Assembly: GCA_023512835.1 (NCBI GenBank)
Contig: CM042084.1
Span: forward strand, 51,672,531 to 51,736,530
Direction of reading: 5' to 3'
DNA from: Taxillus chinensis
Lineage: Eukaryota; Streptophyta; Magnoliopsida; Santalales; Loranthaceae
DNA: 64,000 nt
Below, piece by piece: positions 12,907 to 27,167 of this stretch. Numbering within the stretch: position 1 is the stretch's first letter; every line of letters begins with the position of its first letter. The notes beneath the pieces were generated by a model. It searched no databases. It was not told where the DNA came from and saw only the letters and a program-made list of their open reading frames with translations. A program made the translations under genes and the position numbers.

Positions 12907-12918
12907 GCTCTGATACCA
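12907..12918 (-). other. Gypsy-1 primer-binding site (tRNA-iMet)
   Basis: Minus-sense TGGTATCAGAGC, complementary to the 3' end of initiator methionine tRNA, three bases inside the 5' LTR. Confidence 0.9.
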
Positions 12919-12921
12919 TAT

Positions 12922-14615
12922 TGTCACGCCCCGGATTTCCAACCCGAGGAGACCGGCACGTGACTCCCCTTTTACCCACATGGAGGGCAAAGGGGTTAGG
13001 ATACAAACCAAGAGTTTTACATTTCAAACATCCACAACACATTCAAGAAAGAAATATTCATAAAAATAATCCAAACCAGTTTATTACAATGAGAATTCTT
13101 TCCAATCCCATCCCCCCTGGGGTTACATCGATTCCCATAAAAGAAAACAACATAAATGGAAGAGAGTAAAATGGTTAAGGTCTTCCACCTTGGTGCATCC
13201 ACCTAACGCCTGTAAGTCCCTGGAAAACAAGCAAAACACAGTAGGAGGGGTGAGCAACCACAGCTCAGTAGGGATCAAGTCTCCCCAACCCTTCCCATGC
13301 TCCTAGCGGCTACATGCATGTGCACAGGTGTAGTGACGTGTTACAACAATCTCAACAAACAATAACAAACCACCAGTAGTCACAATTATCCACCACACAA
13401 AACACAAGTGATTTAACCGCCTCTTCAGGCCAAGTTATTTAACCGCCTCTTCAGGCCAAGTGATTTAACCGCCTCTTCAGGCCCTTGGTTTAACCGCCTC
13501 TTAGGCAAAGTAGTTTAACCGCCTCTTCAGGCCAGATACCACAATCGGGCACACAACTTACACCACAGTCACACAAACATAAAACCAAACACTTGGTGTG
13601 CACCCACTCACAAGTGCACAAACCCGACCATTCAGCAACAGAACACACACCCAGCGTACATACATACACTAAATCACAAGTCCAGCCACACAGGCATATT
13701 ATCAAACACGTAATGGGCATATACATACAGCTATATTCACACAGGCATTTCATCGAACACATAGCATGAAATCCACAGAATCACACCAACATGCCACTGA
13801 AGGCCAACATCCATATAGGAGATCACACCTATATGGATTACATATTTATATATAACAGTTATAACCAGAAATCTGCCCTGGAACCCTAGGACAGAGAAGG
13901 ACTTAGGAAGAACAGAACCCCTACCTCAAGGAAAACGCAACAACACAGCAACGGTCTGATCCCAAGCCGAACGCCGTCCTCCCCACGCAAGATGCTCCGG
14001 CAGCAACCAGCAACTCCCCTTCCCTCTCTCTCTCTAGCTCTCTCTCTCTCTCAGGCAGCAGCTGCAGCAAAGGAACACAAGAACCCTAAACTCAAACTCA
14101 AGCCCTCCTTATATAGACACCATCCACATCAAAACGACGTAGTTTTGATTAAGTAAACCCAGGATCAAAACGACGTAGTTTTGATCACACAAGGTAGCAC
14201 CTTTCCGCACCCATATAGGCCAAAATACTCAGAATTTCAACATGGTCCTTTGGAGAAAGATCATTAGAATGACAAAACCAAGGGAACCATGCAAAAATAT
14301 GCCTGCACGCCAATTTGCACGTGAATTCCCAATTCACGTGCAACTCCATATGAACTCCAAATGCTCTCAAACTTCACCCCTAGCCTCCTTGCATCATTTA
14401 GAAGACAATTACACTTGCACGTGAATTGGACCCATATCACGTGCACCTCACACACACGTCCATTTGGCCTGAAACTTCTGTGGTAGATAGAGGACATCAT
14501 TCTAAGCATCTTTCCTTTTGCACGTGAATTCATTGGAGTCCATTTACTAGGTCAAAATCTAGAAAAACTCCACTCAGGAGGCAAAACTGACTAACTCAAG
14601 GTACGGGTCCTTACA
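12922..14615 (-). repeat. Gypsy-1 5' LTR
   Basis: Near-identical to 5685-7375. Differences cluster at CAG and CTG triplets (for example 13862-13880 against 6622-6638, and 14055-14075 against 6818-6833). It carries the same TATA box, paired palindromes, G-box repeat and minisatellite. Confidence 0.95.
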
Positions 14616-14825
14616 TAACAATAGTTAGAAAGGATATTTTAGATATTATCACGATAAAAATAAGCACCCAATATAGTCATTCAAATAACATGTGACTAAT
14701 AAGTAGTCGTTAGAATAGTAACTAGCCGTTATGAATAGTATCCGTTTGGACTTCCATAAATAGGTATGAGCATGAGATTTTATTTATAAGAGAGTATAGA
14801 AGTAAGAAGAAGAATAATAAGAGTT

Positions 14826-15080
14826 ATGGCATCAAGTTCTCAAGTACTGCCATCCGAGAATAGTGTATGCGATGAAGATCGGCGAGCAATACGACTTGAA
14901 GTTACAAAGCTATGCTTTGCTATAGATGAGCTAAATGCTCGTGTCCAATGGCTGCAATATAATGCAACGAGATTCAGGGAGAAGTTTGAGGTTATTCGTG
15001 CGACAACCACGACAATGTTAGCCGAAGGGTTGTGCGGCTCTCTTTGCAGAAGCACAACACGTCTTACGCACCTACGCTAA
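14826..15080 (+). CDS. Small unrecognised ORF (84 codons)
   Basis: Starts at an ATG 67 bases after a TATA-like ATAAATAGG motif (about 14757). The protein is hydrophilic and partly helical, with LEVTKLCFAIDELNARVQWL suggesting a short coiled coil; it ends TRLTHLR. I do not recognise a family. It lies inside the LTR-like insertion, so it may be a captured gene fragment or a chance frame. Confidence 0.3.
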   Translation: MASSSQVLPSENSVCDEDRRAIRLEVTKLCFAIDELNARVQWLQYNATRFREKFEVIRATTTTMLAEGLCGSLCRSTTRLTHLR

Positions 15081-17912
15081 TACAATTCAAGAAATTTTAC
15101 GAAGGCCATAGAATATGATATTAATGTTTATATTTAAGTTTATAATATTTTATGCTATAATGTTATCTTACTTTATTGTTTATTGATTATGCAATTATAT
15201 TATTTTATCCGCGTAAATATTAAATATGTTATAAAAAAAAAATTCTTATATGTCATAAAAAGTTTAGATGCTATATATTATGTCATTTAGTTTCTTAAGC
15301 CAAATTACTATGGGTAAGTAAGTATTACAAGCCTTAACTTTACCAAAAGTATAAAACATAGGTAAGGCCCAAAAATTTGAATGAGGCAGATTCTGGAGGT
15401 CCCATTCAAAAATTCATAACTTGAGTTATACAGATCCAATTGACATGAAACCAAAGCCCATGTGTTCATTTATGACTTAGATAAAATGTGTAGAAATTTC
15501 AGAATTTAATATGAAGCCAATCAATTCCAGAATTTAAAATACTACACATAGGTTCAGTATGAACGGGTAAACATTTTAGTACGACTTTAAAATTCAATAA
15601 CTTTTGTTATACATATTTAAAAATTATAAAATTGATACCCATTTGTAGATATTTGAGTTAGTAATGCAATACAATTGGCCATTTGTCGAAAACTACAAAA
15701 TTAAAAACGTTATAATTGAATTAGTAGGGAGTACACCAATGTGGACTTTTGATGCCAAAGGAACCTTCTAGGTTGAAAAGTCTTAAAACATTTTTTAAAT
15801 GGTAGGAGAAGATACCCACGTTTTAAGAGAGGATAATAGGAATAAAATAAAGTATTTTATATATTTTACATAATTTAATTTGATGCCAAAGTCAAATTCA
15901 TACACTACTTTCACACTACACACCTACCACCATCCTTGCCTATATAAGGAGTGTCTTGCCTCTCCTCTTAAGCACAAATCCCTCAAGTCACACCACGAAA
16001 TTTCCCTCTCAAAACACTCCCTTAAGCCCTCTTAACATCCCAAATACTCTACTCAAATCCTCTTTTGCTTTTGGTACTTACCAAGCGTCGAAGTTCTACG
16101 AAAGGTAATACTTAAGATTTTTGAAATTTTGAAGTCGCTTCTTATTTATTATGTAGATCTATATGGTTGGTTTTACCACCTCATATATACTATATTCATG
16201 GTTGGTTTTACCACCTTACATATTTTATTTATATGATTAGTTGTACCACCTCGTATATACATACATGGTTGGCCTTGCCACCTCATATACATACCTGTGT
16301 AATTATTTTAAATTATAGTATTTTATCATAGCGTTGTCATTCTATAATTCAAGTGAAAAGATGAGAATATTAACTTATGTTTTTATTTTTATTTTAAGGT
16401 TCTAGATATCGGAAGATTGTAAGGAACGACTTCCAAAATGAATTCCCCGACAATCGCCCTTCTTCTTCTGCAGCCCCAATTGTTAATGCTTAACCTCACA
16501 ACTATCCCCATCCTTATCTCCTCCTGATCGTCCCTTTAGACCCGTGTCTAATATCCCCTCATGGTTAAGGTGGAAGACACGTAGGAAAAATAAGCTTATC
16601 GAACGTCTTTTCCGTTCACCCAATACAAGAAGTAAATCTTATTCAAAAACTCTCAAGGCATATAACCTAGTTAGTGCACAACTCAAGGCTTATGATGCAT
16701 GGGATCGAAATAGGATATGGAACAGCAATAGAAGTGGGAACCCAAATTAATATTCAACCCCACAAGCACGGTATGCCTATTAAAAGATATAAGTTAAAGT
16801 ATGATATATATATATATATAAGGAGATATGTGTGATATTGAACTTTTCAAGCATTAATGCTAATTTAGTGTTTTGATATTTTTAAGGTTTAGAATGCGGA
16901 GAACGACAAGCGATCGTAAGGCTTTCTTATCCTCTTTTTCTTTTTCATTATAGTCTATATTTCGTAAGGGTTTTTTCTCATCCCCCTTTTCTTTTTCATT
17001 ATAATCTATATTTCATTATTATTGTAAGGGACTTTTCTCTTCCTCTTTATCTTGTTTTATTTGGAATTATTATTGTAAGAGTTTTATGTTTCTTATTTTT
17101 CTAATTCCATTTTATTGTTGAGAAGATTAGATTAGTCTCTTTTTAATCTCTCTCTCGGTAATCTATGCTATTGATTGGGGTAGATAACCATTTTGATATT
17201 CGTGGTTATCCTTGTTAACTTTGAATGTTTTATTGAAATTCTATGTGATGCCTCATGTTATGTATGTTAAAGTTGTTATAACCTCTTATGTTTGGACAAA
17301 GTAAGTTTATGATGGGTGGTTCCAGAAAGACCTCCAATGCATTGGGTAAAGAACATCACTGGAGAGTGTCAATCTAGTTGATAATATGTTATGTTATGAT
17401 ATGGTATCTGGGTAGTTAACCTGGATCATGATGTTATGATACGATGTTCAAACATAATCTTCCATGTTATGATTTTCTTGTGAAATGTTGATCATGTATG
17501 ATGTGTAAATCTTATATTTCCTATGTTCGATATCTTCATGATTTTTCCTTACCCACTTATGTTTACCCTTACTGGGCTATTTGAGCTCACCCTTTTTTAT
17601 GATTTCTTTTCCAACCCCAGGTAATTAAGGGATGGAGAAACTAGGATAAGGAGTCGAGAAGTGCTTGGAAATAAAGTTGTGTGAAAATTTAAAGATTTAT
17701 TAAGTTGTTTGCTCGTGTGCTTTGTTATGTAATAATGGGTTATGGATACTTAGTCTCTAAACCCCTAAACCTTAAAGATCTTGGATTGAAATTTGTAATA
17801 ATGAATGGTTTGTTTGATTAAATAAGTAATAGTTTGAAATTGATATAAAATTTGTATATTTATTTTCCGCTAACGCACCCGGTTTGGAAGTCTCAAATTT
17901 GGGGGCGTTACA
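15081..17912. other. Non-coding part of the LTR-like insertion
   Basis: AT-rich sequence with a TATATAAGG box at about 15945 followed by a CT-rich leader (15955-16080), which looks like an LTR promoter and transcription start. A short ACCACCT-containing motif repeats at 16160-16290 (GGTTGGTTTTACCACCTCAT and variants). A pyrimidine-rich stretch is at 16930-17060. No convincing gene; a 68-codon frame at 16544-16750 lacks family resemblance. Confidence 0.45.
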
Positions 17913-19062
17913 CCTAAAGCTCCAGTTCTTGTCATGGTGGATGAAAACGCATTTCAAAGCAATGATCCTAATTCAAAACCAGTGGGGGAGATTCCAGTTT
18001 TCAAAGATGAGTTATTACATCTAATTAATTTTGAGGAAATTGGATGTACTTTAATGAAGTTGTATATGTGGTAAGTGCAAGATATGTTTATTTGTATCAG
18101 TGTAGTAATTTAGTGCTAGTTAAATTACAATTATGTTATTAATACAAATGTTTATGTTTATATGCTTGTGTTAGTGCTCTTTTTAATAGGGCAAAAGAGC
18201 TAGGAGTGGATAGCTCAATTAGATTTGCAGAACTAGCAGGAGCAAATGGAAATTTTGGGAAGAACAATTCTGATATTTTATATTATAACATGGATGTAGC
18301 AAGCTCAAAAGAGGATTGCATTTTTCTTTACCCATATAACATTGGGTAAGAATTGTAGTTAAGTGAATAATCTTATGTGATATCAATGGTATACTATATA
18401 TGGGCTATTTCTAAATCATATATATTTACATCGATGCAGGTTTCATTGGGTGTTGGCTGTAGTTGATCCAAAGAAACGACATATGTGGAATTTTGATCCT
18501 TTAGCCAATTCTATTGATAAGAATCTTATAGAAGCTTTAAAATTGTACGTTTAATTTCAATTACTCTATTCTATTAAATTTTAATACATAAATTTTGTTA
18601 GTAATGATCTTTTTATATATGTAGTTCGTTTAAAAGTTTAGATTACAGCTTCAAATTTAAATCAAGTAAGAAGTCACCTACATTTAAGAGAGCTACGGTA
18701 ATAGTTTGTGGTCTCATTTTTTATATCTTTTTATATATAACTCTTTCATTTATCATTGTATATATATAACTCAAAAATTTTGTAACCTTGTTAGTGAAGT
18801 GCCCAAGACAAATTGGGACAATAGAATGCGGGTACTATGTGTTAAGATATATGAAGGATATTATAGAATCACATGGAACCCACCCTGCTTCATTGGTTAG
18901 TCACACTATAAACTTTTATAATTTTTAAGCATATCAAAAAGTTTTATTGATTTATGTATATTTTAAAAAAACTTGTAGTTTCACAATACTGAACCATACA
19001 ATACAATAATGATTGATGAAGTGCGGGCTGAACTCATTGGATTCATACGAGATCATATGTGA
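17913..19062 (+). pseudogene. CACTA-encoded Ulp1-type cysteine protease, 3' exons
   Basis: Continues the gene cut at 5600. Exon text with visible GT/AG borders: MVDENAFQSNDPN (17934-18071), AKELGVDSSIRFAEL (18190-18345), FHWVLAVVDPKKRHMWNFDP (18440-18545), then RQIGTIECGYYVLRYMKDI (about 18808-18865) and a last exon ending FIRDHM with stop at 19060-19062. The His of FHWVL, the Asp of NFDP, the Gln before IGTIE and the Cys of ECGYY match the C48 catalytic residues, so the protease core looks intact. The upstream part of the gene is disrupted. Ulp1-like domains are known in many plant CACTA elements; their role in transposition is unclear. Confidence 0.8.
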
Positions 19063-21497
<2,435 letters not shown>

Positions 21498-21861
21498 AAA
21501 TGTGTCGTTAGAACAGGTTTCATGGAAAAATAGTTTTATCAGAAAACTAATGACACATGTTAGTGTGTCGTCATAATACTAAATAACGACACTTTTTAAG
21601 TGTCGTTATAATACTAAATAACGACACTTTTTAAGTGTCGTCGTAATACTAAATAACGACACTTTTTAAGTGTCGTTATAATACTCAATAACGACACTTA
21701 AAAAGTGTCGTCGTATCTAATATTCGACGACACGTTTAAACGTGTCGTCGTTCCCGTCCATTTCTTTGACGACGGGTCGATAGACAACACTTTCAAAAGT
21801 GTCGTTAATGACTTACGACGACACTTAAAAAGTGTCATTATTTACTGTTTTTGTTGTAGTG
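21498..21861 (+). repeat. CACTA subterminal palindromic repeats and terminal inverted repeat
   Basis: Tandem units of about 34 bp carry the palindrome ACGACACTTTTTAAGTGTCG, with head-to-head variants near 21690-21850. The array ends at the terminal motif (complement of CACTACAACAAAAACAG, 21845-21861). Subterminal arrays are the known binding sites of CACTA-encoded DNA-binding proteins. Confidence 0.85.
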
Positions 21862-23782
21862 ATTGTCTTTGGACTCTGAAGCTTTCACAAACATCCAGGG
21901 CTACACGACAGCGAAAGCTGTCTGGGATAAACTGACAATCCTCTATGAGGGAAGTCAGTCCCAAATGCAGAATGTTAACTGTACTCTCAGACAAAACTTT
22001 GAGAGTTTCAACCACAAGCCTGGCGAACCTCTCGAGAGCATCTACCGGAGATTCGGCAAGCTCATCCTTAAGCTAAAAACTGTCAATGAGAATTATTCTC
22101 AATCTCAAATCAATGACAAGTTTTTTCGCTCCTTGTCGGATCGCTACTACTCCAAGCAACTCTAGATGCAATCCGACAAGAACTGGCAGTATGTTTAGCT
22201 TGAAGAACTATACGGAGAGCTACGGACTCACGAGGTCAGGTTTAAATACTCTGACCAAGACTAGAAGATAGCTCAGAAAGAAAAGGGGGTAGCTTTTAAA
22301 GCTACGGAATGTCTTAGCATACTGAGGAATGATGATACTGAAGAGCCTGAGAATTCGGACTCTGACGGTGAAGAGGAAATAGCTCTTCTCGTCAAATCCT
22401 TTGAGCGATTCCTGCGGAAAAGAAGAAAAGGATTCAGAAAAGGCTCCTCATCGTCATTCCGAAGGAAGGAGCGATCGGAGTCCAGTTCCCAGGAATGCTA
22501 TAACTGCGGGAAAACCGGTCACTGGGCCAACGACTGTAAATCCAAATCTAAAGTGGCCGAGAAAAGTGACAAGGTTACTCCTCGCCGCTCCACCTTAGAC
22601 AACAGCAAGAACAAGAGGAAGGCGTTCGTCACAAAGTACGTCAGTGGCTCAGAAGAAGAGTAGGAATCCTCGGATGATGAGCCAACTCTTAAGCCGAACG
22701 TCTGCCTCATGGCAAATACTGAGGTACCTTCGATCTCTGGGCTTATGAGTAAATTAGAATCTCTTATTATTGAATGTGATCATGAAAAGAATGAGAGACT
22801 AATAATTACTCAAATGTACAAAGATATCGAAAGTCAGAACAAACGTCTTGAGATTACTGTTGCTATACTAGAAAAAGATATAACTGACTTCAGGGGTAAA
22901 GAGGCTGGGTATCATGATCTAAGAGCTGAAAATCACTTGCTAAATACCAACCTAACTGGCCTAAAAGTGATTGTGAAACGTCTCAAAAATGAACTAGAAC
23001 AGGAAAAGGAAATAAATCGTAAGTGGCTAAAATCCGAGGAAATAGCCTCTACTTTTAGAACTGATCCAAACAACATCCGAGTCAAACCTGGCGTAGGCTC
23101 TGAGCCATCGACCTCCACACAAACTATTGAGTGTCCTCCGGATTTCATTCCGAAACTAACCAACCTATACCCTGTTAGTCCGTCTAAACCATTGGATAAA
23201 TTCATTTCAGGTGGCACCATAGTCTATGATTGTGGAACTGAGACTGTTACTGCAGTTCCCGAAGCAGTAGCACCCGTATCTAACGATGAAGGGAAGGTTG
23301 GTGTAGTTAAAGCCAAAAGTGTAGCACCCAGAAAGAAAGGAAAGGCTAAGGCTGGCGCATCTAGGGCCAAGAGCGCGTCACCCAATTGCAAAGGATTAGG
23401 CCATAGGGAACAAAGTAGAAAATTTGTTAAGCCGGAGAAACCTGTATCCCCTGTTACCACTCCGCATCATAGTGTCTATTACATCTGTAGAGAAATAGGT
23501 CATTATCACTATGAATGCTGGAGCTTATCTGATAGTTGGCTTTGTAATCAAATTCATATTAATAAAGATCAGTTCATCAAAAAGGGTTCTTCGAGCAAAT
23601 CTAAATCTAAATCTCAAAGGAGTGTCTCACCCAAGAAAACCCAAGTAAAAGAAGTAGCTGAACCTAACAAAATAAAGTCAACCTGGAAAGCTAAAATTCT
23701 TAACAAAGTTAAATCCGGAACTGTTGACACCACTGTTGTTTCTCCTAACCGCCCGAAACAAGTTTGGGCACCAAAAGTGTAA
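21862..23782 (+). pseudogene. Copia gag
   Basis: Begins mid-domain with SLDSEAFTNIQGYTTAKAVW, a UBN2-type gag core, and has the CCHC zinc knuckle CYNCGKTGHWANDC at about 22496-22537. A long charged, coiled-coil-like region follows (22709-23200) and then a Lys/Ser/Pro-rich tail with a degenerate second knuckle (CREIGHYHYEC, about 23484). Four in-frame TAG stops (about 22163, 22196, 22264 and 22661) interrupt the 5' half; at several, CAG is the expected codon. The first part of the gene lies left of the CACTA insertion. Confidence 0.85.
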
Positions 23783-26700
23783 ACTATTGTCTTACAGGAG
23801 CATCTCTGGATTGCATTTCCAGATCACTTGAAGTAAAGATCAATCAAAGAAAGTGGATCCTCGATAGTGGATGCTCCAGACATATGACGAGTGATCAGTC
23901 TCTGCTCGTTGATGTTACTGACAAACGAGGCCCATCCGTATCATATGGGGACAACAGCAAAGGTAAGACTATGGGGTATGGCACTTTAACCAACGGCTGT
24001 GTATCAATCACTAGAGTTGCACTAGTCGAAGGTTTGAAGCATAATTTACTGAATGTCAGTAATTTATGTGACAAAGGATTTACTGTCTCTTTTATGTCCA
24101 ACACCTACACAATGAGGGAAAACGTATCCGGAGATGTTAAGTTATCCGGATTAAGAGATGGTGACATATATTCAGTGGTCTTAAGAAATAATTCTTCTAA
24201 CCCTGTATGCTTCCTCACAAAAGCATCAGATGAAGAAAGTTGGCTATGGCACAAGCGTTGCGCACATTTAAATTTTAAAACCTTGTCTAAATTAGCATCG
24301 CTTGACTTAGTAAATGGTTTGCCCAAACACAAATTCTCCAGAGACTCCATCTATAGAAAATGCTAACTCGGCAAGTAGACCAAACACAGCTTTAAGAGCA
24401 AGTCAGTTAATTCAATAACTGCTCCACTGCAACTTCTTCACATGGACCTCTGTGGTCCCATTTCTATTGCTTCTCTTGCCAGTGCGAGATATACCCTAAT
24501 GGTTACCGATGACTTCAACAGGTATACATGGGTGATGTTCCTGAAGTCAAAGGATCATACCTTTGAACATCTTGTAGATCTCTTCAACTAGATAAGCAAT
24601 TCACAAGGACTGAGCATTAAGTGCATCAGGAGTGATCATGGTACGGAGTTTGATTTTTCCGATATGAGATCTTATTGTTCTGAACAGGGCATTCAACATG
24701 ACTTCTCTGCGCCCAGGACTCCACAACAAAATGGAGTTGCTGAGCATAAGAATCGCACACTAGTTGAAGCCGGTAGATCCATGTTAGCAGGGGCAAAACT
24801 TCCTCTCAGTCTATGGGCTGAAGTTATGTCAACTGCATGCTATGTTCAGAACAGAACTCTTATCAATAAGGTTAGCATGAAAACACCTTACGAGATGTAG
24901 AGAGGAAGGAAGCCATCAATATCCCATTTCAAAGCTTTTGGGTGTGCTTGCTACGTGTTAAATAATGGCAAAGAGGCCCGGAGTAAATTTGAGTCAAAAT
25001 CCGATTATGGGATCTTTGTCCGATATTCTTTACACAGCAAGGCTTATCGTATCTTCAATAGCAAGCGTCTAACTGTTGAAGAATCTATCCATGTCAATTT
25101 TGATGAATCTAACCTCGACTGGTCAAGTATAAGATCTTCAAATTTAATCATGCAGGATCATAAAAATATAATCAACTACTCTCAGTTCAGACATGTTCAT
25201 GCTAGTATTATTGACCAATCAACAAGCACCGGTGAAGCAAGAAGAAATGCAACTGATGATGCTTCAGAAGATTCGGACTCAGGACTTCCACCTATCTCCA
25301 GACAATCTATTACGGACATCCATAACTCCGGAGAACCGTCAAGTCCGTTCGGACCAGTTAATACTAAAAGCAACAGTGCTGAAGAACATCCACGTACTTC
25401 AAGAACTGTTCATCTTACGGATACGAATGGTCCAGAAGAAGGTCAACCAACTGATATACAAGATCCACCCGATCTGACCGAGCTTCAAATCATCAACTAC
25501 TCACCACCACTTGCGCAGAACTATAGGTGGACTCGGAACCACCCATTAGATCAAGTGATTGGTGATCCTACTGTTGGAGTACGAACCAGGGCCACCACTT
25601 CCAATCTATGCCTCTACTCATGTTTTCTATCACAAATAGAGCCGAAGGTCATGGAAGAAACCCTTCAAGATTCAAATTGGATTGAAGCTATGCAAGAAGA
25701 GCTTAATTAGTTCAAGAGGAATGAAGTGTGGATGTTAATACCAAGGCCAAGATGTCAACAAGTCATAGGAGTTAAATGGGTGTTCCAGAATAAATTGGAT
25801 ACCGAAAGAACAGTAATTCGGAACAAAGCCAGACTGGTAGCCAAAGGTTATCATCAAGAAGAAGGCATTGATTATAACGAAACCTTCACTCCAGTGGCTA
25901 GACTTGAGGCAATTCGAATGTTCTTGGCGTATGCATCATATGAAAACTTCAAGGTTTATCAAATGGACGTCAAAAGTGCATTTCTAAATGGAGACCTTCA
26001 AGAGAAGGTTTATGTTGAACTACCTCTGGGGTTCGTTGAACACAAGGCTGAGCATATGGTATATAAACTACGGAAAGCTTTGTACGGATTAAATCAAGCT
26101 CCAAGGGCCTGGTATGACACACTGTCAGAATTCTTGCTCAAACATAATTTCAGAAAAGGGAAGATAGACACCACTCTATTTCTACAAAAGGAGAAAGATA
26201 ATTCCCTCATCGTACAAATCTATGTGGATGACATCATTTTCGGATCGTCCAATCCGAAGCTTTGTGAAGAATTTGCAGAGTTCATGACTGGCAAATTTGA
26301 AATGAGCATGATGGGAGAACTAACATATTTCCTTGGGATAGAAGTTAAACAAATGAAGGATGGAATCTTCATCAATCAAGCGAAGTACACTCGAGACTTA
26401 ATCAAGAAGTTCGAGATGCAGAACTCATCTCCAGTAAAAACTCCCATGCCCATTAGTGCCAAGTTAGATCCTGATCTTGACGGGAATCTCTAAATGTGAC
26501 TGAATACAGAGGAATGATTGGATCATTACTGTACCTTACCGCAAGTCGCCCGGATATTATGTTTGCAACTTGCATTTGCGCAAGATATCAGGCGAATCCC
26601 AAAGAGTCACACATGCTTCATGTGAAACGGATATTGCGATATTTAAAAGGGACGGTGAATTTGGGACTTTGGTACCCAAAAGAGTCCGACTTCTCCTTAT

Positions 26701-27167
26701 CCGATTATTCAGATGCTAATTTTGCCAGGTGTCGCATCAACAGGAAGAACACTAGCGGTACTTGTCAATTTCTTGGAAACAGACTGATTTCATGGTTCAG
26801 TAAGAAGCAGAATTCCGTATCAACCTCTACTGCTGAGGAGGAATATATAGCTGCTGGGAGTTACTGCGCTCAGCTACTCTGGATGCAAAGTCAACTTACT
26901 GACTACGGTTTCAACATGACATTTGTTCCTTTGTACTGCGACAACACTAGTGCCATTGCCATCAGCAAGAATCCTGTGATGCACCCAAAGACCAAGCACA
27001 TTGAAGTCAGGTATCACTTCATCCGAGATCATGTTCTTAAAAAGCACATATCTCTCGAACATGTTGCTATGGATAATCAACTCGCAGACATACTCACCAA
27101 GCCCCTACCTGATGCAAGATTTTCTGAACTTCTCCTTAAATTAGGTATGCTTGATCTATCTACATAG
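23764..27167 (+). pseudogene. Copia pol (protease, integrase, RT, RNase H)
   Basis: The protease motif WILDSGCSRHMTSD is at 23854. The GAG-pre-integrase motif WLWHKRCAHLNFKTL is at about 24241. The integrase core has MDLCGP (about 24442), RSDHGTEF (about 24629) and PQQNGVAEHKNRT (about 24721). RT has [26 protein letters not shown] (about 25960) and the catalytic YVDDI (26221-26235). RNase H includes TSTAEEEYIAA and the typical C-terminus DNQLADILTKPLPDARF. Stops fall at about 24364, 24376, 24589, 24898, 25708 and 26491. Most are TAG or TAA at expected Gln, or TAG at an expected Trp, fitting C-to-T changes on either strand rather than random decay. Confidence 0.9.

Larger units (their letters stand above)
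5685..14615 (-). mobile_element. Gypsy-1: complete Ty3/gypsy chromovirus-type retrotransposon
   Basis: Two near-identical LTRs (5685-7375 and 12922-14615) flank gag-pol remnants on the minus strand. The TSD is TAACA at both sides (5680-5684 and 14616-14620). The primer-binding site (minus-sense TGGTATCAGAGC, 12907-12918) matches initiator tRNA-Met. The polypurine tract lies next to the 3' LTR at 7376-7390. Domain order is gag, protease, RT, RNase H, integrase, chromodomain-like tail, as in the Tekay/Del clade of chromoviruses. The LTRs differ mainly at CAG/CTG triplets, so the insertion is young or the differences are partly technical. Frames are broken repeatedly. Confidence 0.95.
5601..17912 (+). 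mobile_element. LTR-like insertion in the CACTA gene (itself split by gypsy-1)
   Basis: The outer boundaries look like LTR ends: TGTAAGACCCG at 5601 and GGGGGCGTTACA ending at 17912. CACTA coding text is contiguous across the two flanks. The flanking pentamers CATAA (5596-5600) and CCTAA (17913-17917) match at four of five positions, a plausible decayed target duplication. Excluding gypsy-1, about 3.4 kb remains (5601-5684, 14616-17912). It has TATA-like motifs at about 14758 and 15945 and a tract-rich 3' half. No pol domains are visible, so it may be a large solo LTR or a non-autonomous element. The sequence near 15361 (GGTAAGGCCC) looks like a second LTR start, so two elements may be merged. 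Confidence 0.5.

Noticed and set aside
12907..12918. tRNA gene fragment at TGGTATCAGAGC
   Set aside because: Only the 12-base primer-binding site is present next to the LTR; there is no cloverleaf.
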